DNA from: Anaerolineae bacterium
GTDB taxonomy: Bacteria; Chloroflexota; Anaerolineae; Aggregatilineales; Aggregatilineaceae
Length of the DNA stretch: 64,000 nt
Direction: 5' to 3'
NCBI GenBank assembly: GCA_018432315.1
Contig: JAHDLB010000003.1
Coordinates: forward strand, 116,937-180,936
Shown piece after piece: positions 1 to 8,973 of this stretch (position 1 is its first letter; each line of letters begins with the position of its first letter). A program made the position numbers and the translations under genes. The notes beneath the pieces are model-generated. The model did not search any database and was not told the DNA's origin. It saw only the letters and a list, made by a program, of their open reading frames with translations.

Positions 1-2
1 CG

Positions 3-1199
3 CCGGAGGTCGGCCAGGCGGCGGCCTACGCGGGCGTGTACATGCGCAGCCCGTGGGTGTACGTCGCCGTCAACCGCATCGCCGAGGCGGCGGCGCTGGT
101 GCCCTTCCGCGTCTACGAGCGCCGGAGCGCGGGCGAGGTCACGGGCGAGCCGCCAGGCGAGGTCGTGGGCGAGGTCGCGCGGGAAGACCACTCCTTCCTG
201 CGCCTGCTGGACCGGCCCAACCCGCTGCTGAGCCGCTTCGAGCTGGTCGAGGGGACCGTCGGCTGCCTGGAGATTCACGGCAACGCCTACTGGTTCCTGG
301 CCGGGATGCCCGGCGGGATTCCCCAGGAACTCTGGCCGCTGCGCCCCGACCGCATCAGCATCGTGCCGGACGCGCGGCGCGGCGTGCGCGGCTACGTCTA
401 CGAGGTCGATGGCCGCCAGATCCCGCTCGACGCCGCCGAGGTGGTCCACTTCCGGCGCTGGCACCCCGCCAACGACTACTACGGCCTCAGCGCGCTCGAA
501 GCCGCGCGGCTGTCCGTCGAGTCCGACCGGGCGATGGCCGACTGGAACCGCCGCTACTTCGGCGAGGGCATGGCCGTCCCGGCGGGGATCGTCGCCATCC
601 GCGACCGGGTGAGCGATGCCGACTTCGAGCGCCTCAAGCGCGAGTGGCGCATGGCCTACGGCGGGCGTGAGCGCAAGACGGCCTTCCTGCGCGGCGCATC
701 GGTCGAATGGCACAACGTCGGCCTCAGCCAGCACGACATGGACTTCCTCAACGCGCGCCGCTTCAACCGCGAGGAGATCTTCCAGATCTTCGGCATCCCG
801 GTCGGCATGTTCAGCGAGAACGCCACCGAGGCCAACGCCCTGGTCGGCGAGCGCGTCTTCGTCGAGCGGACGCTGTGGCCCAAGCTGGTCCGCATCGCCG
901 AGAAGATCACCACCGACCTGCTGCCGTTCTATGGTCCCCACCTGGCCGGGCGCTTCGACGATATCCGCCCGCAGGACCGTTCGGCGCTGTTCGCGGAGAT
1001 TCGCGCCGCGCGCGGTCTGCTCAGCGTCAACGAGATGCGCGCCCGCTACTTCCAGTTGGGGCCGGTCCCGTGGGGCGACGGCGCGCGGGCCACCGTCCCC
1101 ACGCCGGGCGATGAGTCCCTCGCCGCGCCGGATAGTCCCCGCGCCGAGACGGCCCCGGACTCCACCGCCGATCCGCCCGCTGCCGCTATCCCCGCCTGA
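3..1199 (+). CDS. Phage portal protein (HK97-type), 5' truncated by window edge
   Basis: The reading frame is open from the first bases of the window, so the true start lies to the left; the GTG at 36 and ATG at 42 are internal. Portal proteins form the dodecameric ring at the capsid vertex through which DNA is packaged and ejected. The visible text is typical of the HK97/SPP1-type portal family: a segment [20 protein letters not shown] near the beginning, a central [15 protein letters not shown] stretch, and [20 protein letters not shown], the conserved region leading into the stem. The last 40 residues are Pro/Ala/Asp-rich and probably disordered. An intrinsic terminator follows directly, and the next gene has its own ribosome site, so the portal is the last gene of its transcript. 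No other phage gene is inside the window; whether this is an intact prophage depends on sequence to the left. Confidence 0.88.
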   Translation, partial: PEVGQAAAYAGVYMRSPWVYVAVNRIAEAAALVPFRVYERRSAGEVTGEPPGEVVGEVAREDHSFLRLLDRPNPLLSRFELVEGTVGCLEIHGNAYWFLAGMPGGIPQELWPLRPDRISIVPDARRGVRGYVYEVDGRQIPLDAAEVVHFRRWHPANDYYGLSALEAARLSVESDRAMADWNRRYFGEGMAVPAGIVAIRDRVSDADFERLKREWRMAYGGRERKTAFLRGASVEWHNVGLSQHDMDFLNARRFNREEIFQIFGIPVGMFSENATEANALVGERVFVERTLWPKLVRIAEKITTDLLPFYGPHLAGRFDDIRPQDRSALFAEIRAARGLLSVNEMRARYFQLGPVPWGDGARATVPTPGDESLAAPDSPRAETAPDSTADPPAAAIPA

Positions 1200-1217
1200 G
1201 GCCCGGCTCGTTCGGGG

Positions 1218-1247
1218 CAGGGTCGCCGGTGGGCGGCCCTGTTTTTT
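1218..1247 (+). terminator. Intrinsic terminator after portal gene
   Basis: A 10-bp stem (1218-1227 with 1232-1241, one G-T wobble) with a four-base loop is followed by six T residues. It separates the phage fragment from the secreted glycosidase. Confidence 0.85.
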
Positions 1248-1344
1248 CGCCTGGAATTGTTTGGAATGGGTTAGTTGTGCAAAATCGGATTTTCACTATG
1301 ATGGTCAATATGCACTGTGTTTCTCTGACCCAGGAGCTTACGAT

Positions 1345-2811
1345 ATGCGCTTAAGGTGGTTTGTTCTCGTTCTTTTGCTGGTGTCACTGCTGGTCCCGTC
1401 GCTGGTTCATACCGAGCCGGTCGCGGCCCAGGAGGGGCAGACTACGCACGTCGTCCAGGCCGGGGAGAATCTGTTCCGCATCGCGCTGCGCTATGGCACG
1501 ACGTGGCCCGTGCTGGCCGCGGCAAACGGGATCTCCAATCCCAACCTGATTTACACCGGGCAGGTGCTCGTCATTCCCGCCGGCGGCCAACCCCCGGCGA
1601 CACCGCCGCCTGGTACGCCGCCGCCCACCACGCCGCCCACGGCGCCGCAGCAGTATACCGTCGTGGCGGGTGACAACCTCTCGCGGATTGCCGCGCGCTT
1701 CGGCACGACCGTCGCCGCGCTGGTGCAGGCCAACAACATCGTCAACCCCAACCTGATCTACGTGGGCCAGGTGTTGAACATCCCCGGCGGCACTGTCGCG
1801 CCGGTGCCCACGGCGACGCCCGCGCCGGGCCAGCCGACCGCCGCCCCGCCGCCCACCACCCAGCCCGGACCCCCGCCGTCGACCGGCGCGTTCGAGTTGG
1901 GCGCTCACGTCGAGAGCTTCGGCTATCCCGATCTCATGCGACAGGCCGGCATGTCCTGGGCCAAGCGCCAGATTCGCTATAACCTGGGCGACGATCCCGG
2001 CGGTGTTGCGGGCGCGATCAACCAGGCTCACAGCCAGGGCTTCCGCATCCTGCTCGGCATCGTGGGCGACCCGGCCCAGTTGGGCGCCGGCGGCGAAGGC
2101 TACATGGACCAGTTCGCCGGGTACCTGGCCGGTGTGGCCCAGTTGGGGCCGGACGCCATCGAGGTCTGGAACGAGCCGAACCTCGACCGCGAATGGCCGC
2201 GCGGCCAGATCAGCGGCTCGATGTATACGACTCTGCTGGCGAAAGCCTACAACGCGATCAAGGGCGCCAACCCGAGTGTGATGGTCATCAGCGCGGCCCC
2301 GTCGCCGACCGGCGCCGAGGGCGCCTTCGGTTCGGACCGCGTCTGGAACGATGATCGCTTCGTGCGCAGCATGGCGGCTGCCGGCGCGGCCAACTATATG
2401 GACTGCATCGGCATCCACTACAACGAGGGGATCGTCTCGCCCGACCAGACCAGCGGCGACCCGCGCGACAACTACTACACGCGCTACTATTCCGGCATGG
2501 TGAACACCTACTGGAATGCGTTCGGTGGCGCGCGCCCGCTGTGCTTCACCGAGCTGGGCTACGTGACACCCGAAGGCTATGGGCCGCTGCCCGCCGGGTT
2601 CGAGTGGGGGAACAACACCACTGTCGCGCAGCAGGCCCAGTGGTTGGGCCGCGTGGCTCAACTCGCGCGCGGGAGTGGCCGCGTTCGCCTGATGATCATC
2701 TGGAACATGGATTTCACGACCTATGGCGCCGATCCGGCGGCGGGTTACGCTATCATCCGTCCAGGGGGGACCTGCCCGGCATGCTCGACGCTGGGCGCAG
2801 CCATGCAGTAG
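1345..2811 (+). CDS. Secreted LysM-LysM-glycoside hydrolase-like protein
   Basis: The 488-residue product starts at an ATG preceded by AGGAG eight bases upstream; the longer upstream frame overlaps the portal gene and is not used. Residues 1-29 form a signal peptide ending in VAAQE. Two LysM peptidoglycan/chitin-binding modules lie at about 34-78 and 103-147, separated by Pro/Thr-rich linkers. From about 183 to the end is a TIM-barrel-like glycosidase domain. IEVWNEP (Glu277) matches the acid/base motif of clan GH-A enzymes, and CFTELGY (Glu403) is a plausible nucleophile. The likely role is binding cell wall or extracellular glycan and cleaving a beta-glycosidic bond; the substrate cannot be read from sequence. 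The first LysM shares its [12 protein letters not shown] core with the LysM of the protein at 55391-56146. A phage lysin is possible, given the portal next door, but a terminator lies between them. Confidence 0.85.
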   Translation: MRLRWFVLVLLLVSLLVPSLVHTEPVAAQEGQTTHVVQAGENLFRIALRYGTTWPVLAAANGISNPNLIYTGQVLVIPAGGQPPATPPPGTPPPTTPPTAPQQYTVVAGDNLSRIAARFGTTVAALVQANNIVNPNLIYVGQVLNIPGGTVAPVPTATPAPGQPTAAPPPTTQPGPPPSTGAFELGAHVESFGYPDLMRQAGMSWAKRQIRYNLGDDPGGVAGAINQAHSQGFRILLGIVGDPAQLGAGGEGYMDQFAGYLAGVAQLGPDAIEVWNEPNLDREWPRGQISGSMYTTLLAKAYNAIKGANPSVMVISAAPSPTGAEGAFGSDRVWNDDRFVRSMAAAGAANYMDCIGIHYNEGIVSPDQTSGDPRDNYYTRYYSGMVNTYWNAFGGARPLCFTELGYVTPEGYGPLPAGFEWGNNTTVAQQAQWLGRVAQLARGSGRVRLMIIWNMDFTTYGADPAAGYAIIRPGGTCPACSTLGAAMQ

Positions 2812-2849
2812 CGGTCATCGAGCAAAAACGAGAACAACGGGCCAGAACA

Positions 2850-2870
2850 GGGGCGTATAACCTACGCCCC
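2850..2870. terminator. Hairpin between convergent genes
   Basis: Perfect 8-bp inverted repeat GGGGCGTA / TACGCCCC (2850-2857, 2863-2870) lies between the convergent glycosidase and small membrane protein genes and touches the latter's stop codon. It has no T-tract, so its terminator activity is uncertain. Confidence 0.5.
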
Positions 2871-3064
2871 TACTGGTGTTTTGGCTGGTTGTGCAGCAGC
2901 AGCACGCTGACCAGGATCAGGGCCGCGCACACGATCTGGCCGGCGACGTACGCGCTGTTGTCGCGGTTCAGCGCGGCCAGCACGCTGAACGCGATCACGC
3001 CCACCAGCGCCGCCCCGTCGACGATCAGCAGCAGCGTTCGCATCCAGGGTTTCAGCTCGCGCAC
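2870..3064 (-). CDS. Small two-helix membrane protein, unknown function
   Basis: A 64-residue protein with GTG start. A GAGGGGGA ribosome site lies just upstream and decides for this frame over an overlapping Arg-rich frame. After a short basic N-terminus (MRELKPWMR), two hydrophobic segments (about 10-30 and 40-58) predict a helical hairpin in the membrane with both ends on the same side. I do not recognise the family. It is convergent with the glycosidase and divergent from the GAF-like protein gene, with about 120 bp of shared upstream sequence. Confidence 0.7.
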   Translation of the reverse strand: MRELKPWMRTLLLIVDGAALVGVIAFSVLAALNRDNSAYVAGQIVCAALILVSVLLLHNQPKHQ

Positions 3065-3186
3065 AGTTTCCCCCTCGTTTCATCGCATAAGATAGTATTC
3101 AGGTTCCATAGTCATCGCGTAAAAACCAATGATATACTAAAAGTGGTGGTGGGCAGTGCCGTTGTGTGGGTTGCAAGGTGGTCATC

Positions 3187-3807
3187 ATGTCACGGGAGAG
3201 CCTGGTCCATCGCCTGATTGCATTCCTCAAAAAACCCGACGCGCTCGACCATCGGAACCGCGAGCCGGTGCGCAACGCGTACGATGATTATGTCCCGCGC
3301 GAGGCATCTTCCCCGCGCCCCCCGCGCGAGCCGGCCCAGTATGCCGTCGAGGCCGCGCCCCATCCGCCCGAAGAACCCCCGGTCGATGAGCCCTTCGTGC
3401 GCGGTGTGGGCCAGTCGCCGGGCTATGCGTCGCGGCTCGATGCGCTGGTGATGCGCGCCGCCCAGCAGTTCAACGCGCGCCTGGGCTTCGTGGTGCGCAC
3501 CGACCACGACGGGCGGATGCGCTACTGCACCGGGCGCACCGTGCAGGGCCGCTACATCGCACACACCGACGTCGAGCCGAACCGCCGCGCGATCTGGATG
3601 GCGTGGGACTCCGGCGAGTCGCAGTTGGTCGTGATGCCGCCCGGCGACCGCTCCGGGTCTGCCGTGCTGTGCGGCCCGCTGTGGGACGACGGCCAGATCA
3701 TCGGCGTGCTGTACCTCGACGCCCCGGCGCGAAACCACCTGCATCGCGGCATCTTCGACCTGTTCTGCGACCAGGCCGCCCGCCTCCTCCGCGACGGCGC
3801 CGCTTAG
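3187..3807 (+). CDS. GAF-like domain protein
   Basis: A 206-residue protein. The ATG at 3187 follows an AAGGTGG site; an upstream in-frame GTG at 3166 is less likely. Residues about 1-80 are charged and Pro-rich, with PREPAQ and PPEEPP stretches, probably a flexible linker. Residues about 85-205 look like a GAF domain: an N-terminal helix (RLDALVMRAAQQF), a strand with GFVVRTD, then SAVLCGPLWDDGQIIGVLYLDA, a pattern of the last GAF strands, and a C-terminal helix. GAF domains bind small ligands or mediate dimerisation in signalling, but no output domain is attached, so the role is unknown. Its TAG stop overlaps the stop of the convergent acidic protein gene. Confidence 0.72.
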   Translation: MSRESLVHRLIAFLKKPDALDHRNREPVRNAYDDYVPREASSPRPPREPAQYAVEAAPHPPEEPPVDEPFVRGVGQSPGYASRLDALVMRAAQQFNARLGFVVRTDHDGRMRYCTGRTVQGRYIAHTDVEPNRRAIWMAWDSGESQLVVMPPGDRSGSAVLCGPLWDDGQIIGVLYLDAPARNHLHRGIFDLFCDQAARLLRDGAA

Positions 3808-5135
3808 AACAGCCCGAACAGCTTGCGCCCGAACGCCTGGCCGCCATCGCTCCGTGCGCTCCGCGCCTCGGATGACGTGGCCGGGCGCCACTCCGCCGGG
3901 CCGCCGGCGGTTTTTTCGCCGCGCCCCAACAGGCGGCTCAGGAACCCGCGTTTTTCCTCGTGTTCCGGCCCGGCCAGGATCATCTCGCCTTTCTCATGAG
4001 CCCGCACGCGCTTGTTGGCCGACAGGTCTTTCTTGGCGATTCGGTCGTGGCGCTCGATGTACGTCCGGTCGCGGTTGGCGCGGACCTCGCGCGTGTCGCG
4101 CCCGCGGTCGGCGTACTGCCGCTCGAAGGTCCACTTCCACGAGCCGTCCGCGTAGCGGTATTCCTCGACGTGCACGCGCCGCACCAGCCGCCCCTCCAGC
4201 GAGGGGTAATCCGGCTTGAGGTAGCTCCACGTCTCGGAGATGCGCTGCCCGTCCTCCTTGCCCAGCGGCTCCTCGACCCGCACGTAACGCGCCCGGCCCT
4301 CCGGCTGTTCGTCCGGCGCGGGCGAGGCGACTCCCCCGGCGGTGATCGGCAGGCGCCGCGCATCGTCCACGTCGATCAGGTTCACCGGGCCGGCGGCGGG
4401 GCGTGGCCTGGGCGCGGCTTTTTCCTCCGGCGCCGGCGCTTCTTCTTCGGCGGGAGCAGCGTCCTCGCGGGCCGGCGCTTCGGCGGTCGAGGCGGCACCC
4501 GCAAACAGGATCGCGGCCAGTTCCGGCGAAATGTCGTCGCCCCACTCGTCGGGGCGGGCCGGTTCGACCGGCTCGGCAGGCTCGGCCTCCGGCGCGGGCG
4601 CGGCCAGCGCGGACCGGGACCGGATCGGCTCCGGCTCGGCGGGCGGGGTTTCGCCCGCTTCTTCCGGCTCGGCCTCGGCTACGGCGATCGCGTCTTCCTC
4701 GGCGGGCGGGGTTTCGTCCGCTGCTTCCGGCTCGCTCTCCGCCACGGCGGGCGCGCCAGCGATCACGTCTTCCTCAGCAGCGGGTTCCGGCTCGGATTCG
4801 ACTTCGGCTTCGGCAGGCTCGCTCAGGGACTCGCCCTCAGGCGGTACGGTGACGTCCGGCTGCGGGCCGGGCGCGGCGGGGCGCTCCTCGCCGATGGGCT
4901 GCTCGTCCACGATTTGCGGCGGGGTCGGTGGCGTGGGAGCGAGTTCTTCAGCGTCCCCGGCCTCGTCCTGTTCGGATTCAGCCGCGCTCGATTCGGTTTC
5001 CGGCGCGGCGGCGCTTTCCTCGGCGGCTGCGTCCGGGCGGTCGGCTTCGAGATCGCCGGCGTCGTCTTCCGGCTGGTCGTCCTGCGGCGCGGGCAGTTCG
5101 TCATCGGGAACCGGGAAAAATTCATCAGAAGTCAT
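3804..5135 (-). CDS. Acidic low-complexity protein with conserved basic C-terminal domain
   Basis: A 443-residue protein; the start at MTSDEFFPV is chosen because a GAAGGA site precedes it, and an upstream in-frame start would extend into the promoter region. Residues about 1-255 are almost entirely Glu, Asp, Ala and Pro with short repeats of the type EAEPEEAGETPPAEE, predicted disordered and strongly negative. The last 170 residues are different: RYVRVEEPLGKEDGQRISET, aromatic-rich segments around SYLKPDYPSLEG and GSWKWTFERQY, then Arg/Lys-rich sequence. No signal peptide or membrane segment is visible. I do not recognise the family. The architecture suggests a folded C-terminal domain held on a long anionic tether, but the function is unknown. 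Confidence 0.7.
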   Translation of the reverse strand: MTSDEFFPVPDDELPAPQDDQPEDDAGDLEADRPDAAAEESAAAPETESSAAESEQDEAGDAEELAPTPPTPPQIVDEQPIGEERPAAPGPQPDVTVPPEGESLSEPAEAEVESEPEPAAEEDVIAGAPAVAESEPEAADETPPAEEDAIAVAEAEPEEAGETPPAEPEPIRSRSALAAPAPEAEPAEPVEPARPDEWGDDISPELAAILFAGAASTAEAPAREDAAPAEEEAPAPEEKAAPRPRPAAGPVNLIDVDDARRLPITAGGVASPAPDEQPEGRARYVRVEEPLGKEDGQRISETWSYLKPDYPSLEGRLVRRVHVEEYRYADGSWKWTFERQYADRGRDTREVRANRDRTYIERHDRIAKKDLSANKRVRAHEKGEMILAGPEHEEKRGFLSRLLGRGEKTAGGPAEWRPATSSEARSARSDGGQAFGRKLFGLF

Positions 5136-5227
5136 GGGTCGGGTATCCTTCACTGCGGGCGGACCTACCATGTATTATACCGCGCCGTCCCCTGGCGCTG
5201 AAACGCCGCGCGGGCCGGGCTGCGAGC

Positions 5228-5262
5228 AAAAGTCCCCTCTCCACGGCGTGGGGAAGGGACTT
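5228..5262 (-). terminator. Hairpin terminator of the binding-protein fusion gene
   Basis: A long imperfect hairpin (about 15-bp arms, 5230-5244 and 5248-5262) is followed on the minus strand by four T residues. It resembles the hairpin at 7796-7820 and may belong to a dispersed family. Confidence 0.7.
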
Positions 5263-5300
5263 CGAGCCTGTCTACGTCGGTGCGATACCGGGGCGCGGCG

Positions 5301-7508
5301 CTACGGCCCGTTGTACACCCGGTAGCTGACCCAGATCGTTTCGCCCTGGCGGTTGTCGATGCGCATGGCCGCGCGATGCCCTTCCGCCGTCAGCAGGCCG
5401 ATGACCACGCCGGGATTCACCTGCTCGGTGGTCAGGCCGGTCGCGTTGGTCACGACGGCGGGCGCGATCGTGTCGTAGGTCACGTTTTCGTACGTCACGC
5501 CGCTCAAAATGCCGACCTTCGCGCCGTTGCGCATGCCGATGTTGTACCCGTCCCACTGGATGTCCGGCGTGCCGCCGTACAGGTCCCACTCGGACCCGCT
5601 GCTCAGTTGCAGCCCGCTCTGCTGGGCGAACAGGGCATAGTCGGCGCGGTAGGTGACGTTGTAGACGTTGTTGTCCTCGTTCAGCTCCTGGACCTCTTTG
5701 TTCAGGTCGGCTATCACGCCCACCTGGAACACGCCGGTACCGGTGAGCGTCCCGGTGAGCTGCGCCTGGACCGACTGCCCGGCGGCCAGCCCTTCGACGT
5801 GGGTGGCGGTGTACACTTCGCCCGGCTGGAACGTCGCCGCAATCGCGAATCGGCCCGCCGCGCCGCCGCCCGCGTTCCGCACGGTCACCGTGGCGGTGAA
5901 CGGCTGGTTGGGGACCGGCTGGCTAGGCTGGAGCACGACCGTATCGATCACGATGTCCGGGTTGGGCGGCAGGGTCGGGGGCTGCGTCGCGGCGGCGGTT
6001 GGCGTCGGCGGTATGGAGACGTTCACCGGCACGTCGGCCAGGTTGCCGGTAAGCTCGGCGTATTCCGTCTTGACCCAGCCAACTCCGCCACGGAAGTCGA
6101 CCAGCATCCAGCTATAGTCCGGGATTGAGCCCATCACGCGCAGCAGGTCGCCCTCGGCCACCTGGCCGATCCGGTCATAGTTGAAGCCCGGCCCGGTGCG
6201 CACGTTGAGCACGTTCGCCGTCACGCGCAGCCAGGTGCCTTCCAGCGTAGCGGTTGGAAACGGGGTTTCCGTGGGCGGCCCCGGCGTGGGTGTCGGGCCG
6301 GCCTGCGCGACCTCCTCGCCCGTGTCTTCGAGCGGCAGCCGCTGCGTATCGTCGAAGCGGGCCAGCACCGTCGCGCCGCCATATGGCCCCAGCTCGTAGA
6401 CCATCGCCAGCCGGATCAGGTCGCCGTTGCCATAGTCGACGGGGTGCAGCGTGCCCTGGACCAGCGTGCGCGGCGTGCTGCCCAACAGGCCCTCGCGGAT
6501 CGCGTCGGGGTTGGTGCCCTGGTCGCGGATGATCGCCCGCAGGAACCAGATCGCGTCATAGGCCGCCACGGCGTGCGGGCCGGGGACCTCCCCGAAGGCC
6601 ACCACGTAATCACGCAGGAAGATGCGGCTGGCCTGGTTCGTGTAGGCATACGACCACGACGAAACGCCCAGCACGCCGTTGACCAGGCTGCGCGGCAGCA
6701 GGCCGGCGCGCACGGCTTCGTCGGCGTGACGGTAGGCGAACTGTCCCTGCCAGCCGCCGTCACGCAGGTTTTCGAGCAGGGTGGCCGCGTCGCGCGGCGG
6801 TCCCCACATCACGATCGCTTCGGGGTTGGCGTCCAACAGGCGCTGGATCTCGTCGCCGAGCGCCGCCCCGTCCGCGACCTGGATGCGATCCGCCACATTC
6901 AACCCCACGCCCTGCAGGATGCTCTCGAAGCTGAGCAGGGCTTCAGTCGATTCTACGTCGGACTGGACGAGCGCGATCGAGGAAAGCTCCAGGTCCTCGG
7001 TCAGATAGGTCGCCAGCGCGTAACTGTACACCCGCTCTGGCGCGCGCGTGCGGAATAGCACGTCCGCCGCGTCGTTCGTGGTCAGTGTGTCGCCCGTCGC
7101 CGGGGTGAGGACCGGCAGGCCGGTCGCGACCAGCGCGTCGAGCGTGTCGGCGGTGAACAGGCTGTTGCTGTCCGGGCCGAGAATCGCGACGAGGTCCTCG
7201 TCGAGCAGTTCGTTGAGGGCCACGCTCAGCGTTTCGGCGGTCGGCTCGGTTGCCAGCGCGGCCAGCTCGAAGCGGTAGTTGGTCCCGTCCGGCGCGGTGA
7301 TGCCGCCCGCGGCGCTGATCTGGTCCATGGCGAGTTGGGCGCCGTTGGCGGTTTCGCTGTCGATCGGGCCAAGATACCCGACGCGCAGCGTCGTCGCGGC
7401 CTGGGGCGCCGGGGCTGCCAGCGCCAGCGGCACGATCAGGCCGGCCAACACCACCACACTCACCAGCAGGCCCACCTTGCGGTGTCTCGTGATGTGATGC
7501 AGGTTCAT
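5301..7508 (-). CDS. Secreted periplasmic-binding-protein / SH3b / CARDB fusion
   Basis: A 735-residue exported protein; a GGGAGG site lies 6-7 bases before the ATG. Domains in order: signal peptide (1-31, ending APAPQA); a type I periplasmic binding fold of the branched-chain amino acid receptor type (about 38-385, beginning LRVGYLGPIDSETANGAQLA); a Pro/Thr-rich linker; an SH3b domain (about 435-500, with LNVRTGPGFNYDRIG); a CARDB-like Ig fold (about 520-625, with NAGGGAAG and LNEDNNVYNVTY); and about 110 further residues of unknown fold. Receptors of this class normally serve an ABC importer and are about 380 residues long, but no permease or ATPase genes are adjacent. The extra adhesion-type domains argue that the receptor fold is used as an extracellular sensor or wall-bound binder. 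The true ligand is unknown. Confidence 0.82.
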   Translation of the reverse strand: MNLHHITRHRKVGLLVSVVVLAGLIVPLALAAPAPQAATTLRVGYLGPIDSETANGAQLAMDQISAAGGITAPDGTNYRFELAALATEPTAETLSVALNELLDEDLVAILGPDSNSLFTADTLDALVATGLPVLTPATGDTLTTNDAADVLFRTRAPERVYSYALATYLTEDLELSSIALVQSDVESTEALLSFESILQGVGLNVADRIQVADGAALGDEIQRLLDANPEAIVMWGPPRDAATLLENLRDGGWQGQFAYRHADEAVRAGLLPRSLVNGVLGVSSWSYAYTNQASRIFLRDYVVAFGEVPGPHAVAAYDAIWFLRAIIRDQGTNPDAIREGLLGSTPRTLVQGTLHPVDYGNGDLIRLAMVYELGPYGGATVLARFDDTQRLPLEDTGEEVAQAGPTPTPGPPTETPFPTATLEGTWLRVTANVLNVRTGPGFNYDRIGQVAEGDLLRVMGSIPDYSWMLVDFRGGVGWVKTEYAELTGNLADVPVNVSIPPTPTAAATQPPTLPPNPDIVIDTVVLQPSQPVPNQPFTATVTVRNAGGGAAGRFAIAATFQPGEVYTATHVEGLAAGQSVQAQLTGTLTGTGVFQVGVIADLNKEVQELNEDNNVYNVTYRADYALFAQQSGLQLSSGSEWDLYGGTPDIQWDGYNIGMRNGAKVGILSGVTYENVTYDTIAPAVVTNATGLTTEQVNPGVVIGLLTAEGHRAAMRIDNRQGETIWVSYRVYNGP

Positions 7509-7952
7509 TCGCTGCCTCCCAAACAGGTTTATGTCACACCCATTATTATACCTGTCTCATATCGTACACGACATTCGGCAAAAGTGTAAACAGCACCCCG
7601 GTCCCGTCCAACCGGCGGTGGCGATGGGACCTCGGTACTTGTGCTATTTTCGATTCGGTGCGAGAATGCCGTATACGGAGGGGAAAGGCGTCCAGTCACC
7701 CGGGGCGGGGAGGTGAGCAGACTGAAAGGCCATTCGAGAAGACCTCATATTCTCGCTGGTAGAGCACTCGATGGGCCGAATCTCGTCTTTTTCACCCTCC
7801 CCCTCGTTGGGGAAGGGAAGCGGACCCGAAGGGTGCGCGGGGATGGGGGTTCTCAAACGGTCTCTGAGATCGGGCCAGTGATGGACGGTGTCCAGCATGG
7901 GGAGCACGGTGGAAACGGAGAAACCCGGCCTTATTGGGAGGAGGATACCGCG
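7509..7952. other. 444-bp intergenic region with repeat-like hairpins
   Basis: No convincing gene is seen between the divergent fusion gene and the BON-like gene. A short palindrome CCGTATACGG lies at 7669-7678. A GC-rich hairpin at about 7796-7820 (CCCTCCCCC / GGGGAAGGG) resembles the element at 5230-5262. A continuous reading frame upstream of the BON gene exists but has composition unlike a protein. Confidence 0.55.
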
Positions 7953-8186
7953 ATGCGGTACAAACGCGAGGCACTCCATCACCTGATCGTTCGTGCGCTC
8001 CAGCGCAACACCTTCACGGCCAACCAACCGATTCGCGTGGTCGTGCGCGGGAATGACGTCCTGCTGCACGGGTGGGTCAGCCACTCGGACCTGATCCCCG
8101 AAGCTGTCGCCACCGTCGAGGCGGTGGCCCCGTTCCTCTATGTCTACAGCTATTTGAAGGTGCGCCACACGGCGGTCAAAGCCTGA
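7953..8186 (+). CDS. Small BON-like domain protein
   Basis: A 77-residue protein with ATG start and a strong GGGAGGAGG ribosome site eight bases upstream, which decides against the longer in-frame extension. The pattern PIRVVVRGNDVLLHGWVSHS followed by EAVATVEAVAPFLYVYSYLKV matches the BON domain core: an alpha helix, then beta-alpha-beta with a central xVxLxGxV strand. BON domains bind phospholipid or mediate envelope interactions in stress-response proteins. There is no signal peptide, so it would be cytoplasmic as annotated. Its 3' end faces the VTT membrane protein gene ten bases away. Confidence 0.68.
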   Translation: MRYKREALHHLIVRALQRNTFTANQPIRVVVRGNDVLLHGWVSHSDLIPEAVATVEAVAPFLYVYSYLKVRHTAVKA

Positions 8187-8196
8187 GCCGGATCGC

Positions 8197-8973
8197 TTAC
8201 AGGGCGGTCACTTCCTGCGTGTCCTGGTGGGAGGAGGGCGGCGAGTCGTTGTTTTTTGCAGCAGCGCGCGCCCGCTCGGTCTGGTAGGCGATGATGATCA
8301 CGAACAACACCACCAGGATCGCCGTCAGGTCGAAATTCACATCGCGCGAGACGAGGTCCGACGCATTGTTCGCCGCCAGCCGGAAGATCAGCGCCACGGC
8401 GGCGTTCTGCGCGATCTTGCCGGTGACCATCGGCACGATCATCTTCTGCCACGGGTAGCGGATCATCGCCAGCGGCACGATGATCGCCGCGTCGGGGATG
8501 GGCGTGGCCGAGGCCAGCCACACGAAATACGGGATGACGCCGGGGCGTTTGTCGATGGTGCGCTTCGTCCAGCGAAACAGCCCGCTCTTTTCCAGGTCGT
8601 GCACCTGCTTGACGAGCGTATGCGCGACGGCGTAGGACGTCACCTCGCCGATGCCGCCCCCCAGGCCCGTCGCCACCCCCAGCGCCAGCGCGTGCCACAC
8701 CGAGTCGGCATAGATCACCAGCGTGAACATCGGCAGGTTGTACGGCACGATGATCACCAGCGTCATGTTCGAGAACAGGCCGATCAGGAACATGCCCAGC
8801 AGGCCCCAGTCGGCCAGCCGGTCCATGGTAGACGTCACCCGGCCTTCGACGCCCGCGAACACGTCGTGCGACGCCAGCCAGCCGAGCACAGCCAGCACGG
8901 CAAGCGTGATGAGGGCGTACTTGATCTCGATACGGCGTGCGCGGATTCTGGCTAGCAATAAACGACCTTCCAT
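8197..8973 (-). CDS. VTT/DedA-like integral membrane protein
   Basis: A 258-residue polytopic membrane protein. Several hydrophobic segments are visible (about 19-36, 58-88, 95-120, 150-185, 220-240), and the sequence GGGIGEVTSYAVA followed by ASATPIPDAAIIVPLAM fits the VTT (SNARE-associated, YqaA/DedA-like) fold with its re-entrant Gly/Pro-rich loops. Relatives act as lipid flippases or scramblases or influence envelope homeostasis. It starts 22 bases inside the end of the upstream PLD gene, so the two are probably translationally coupled. With a phospholipase D-type enzyme as partner, a role in phospholipid handling is a reasonable inference. The C-terminal 20 residues are polar. Confidence 0.75.
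   Translation of the reverse strand: MEGRLLLARIRARRIEIKYALITLAVLAVLGWLASHDVFAGVEGRVTSTMDRLADWGLLGMFLIGLFSNMTLVIIVPYNLPMFTLVIYADSVWHALALGVATGLGGGIGEVTSYAVAHTLVKQVHDLEKSGLFRWTKRTIDKRPGVIPYFVWLASATPIPDAAIIVPLAMIRYPWQKMIVPMVTGKIAQNAAVALIFRLAANNASDLVSRDVNFDLTAILVVLFVIIIAYQTERARAAAKNNDSPPSSHQDTQEVTAL

Noticed and set aside
616..1344. Extension of the LysM glycosidase upstream through the portal gene
   Set aside because: It overlaps a clear portal frame and the terminator; the ATG at 1345 has a signal peptide and ribosome site.
1345..2811. Phage endolysin identity for the LysM glycosidase
   Set aside because: It has a signal peptide, its own ribosome site and a terminator separating it from the portal; the same module style occurs in several other secreted proteins here.
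7641..7952. N-terminal extension of the BON-like protein
   Set aside because: The extra residues look non-coding and the strong ribosome site lies just before 7953.
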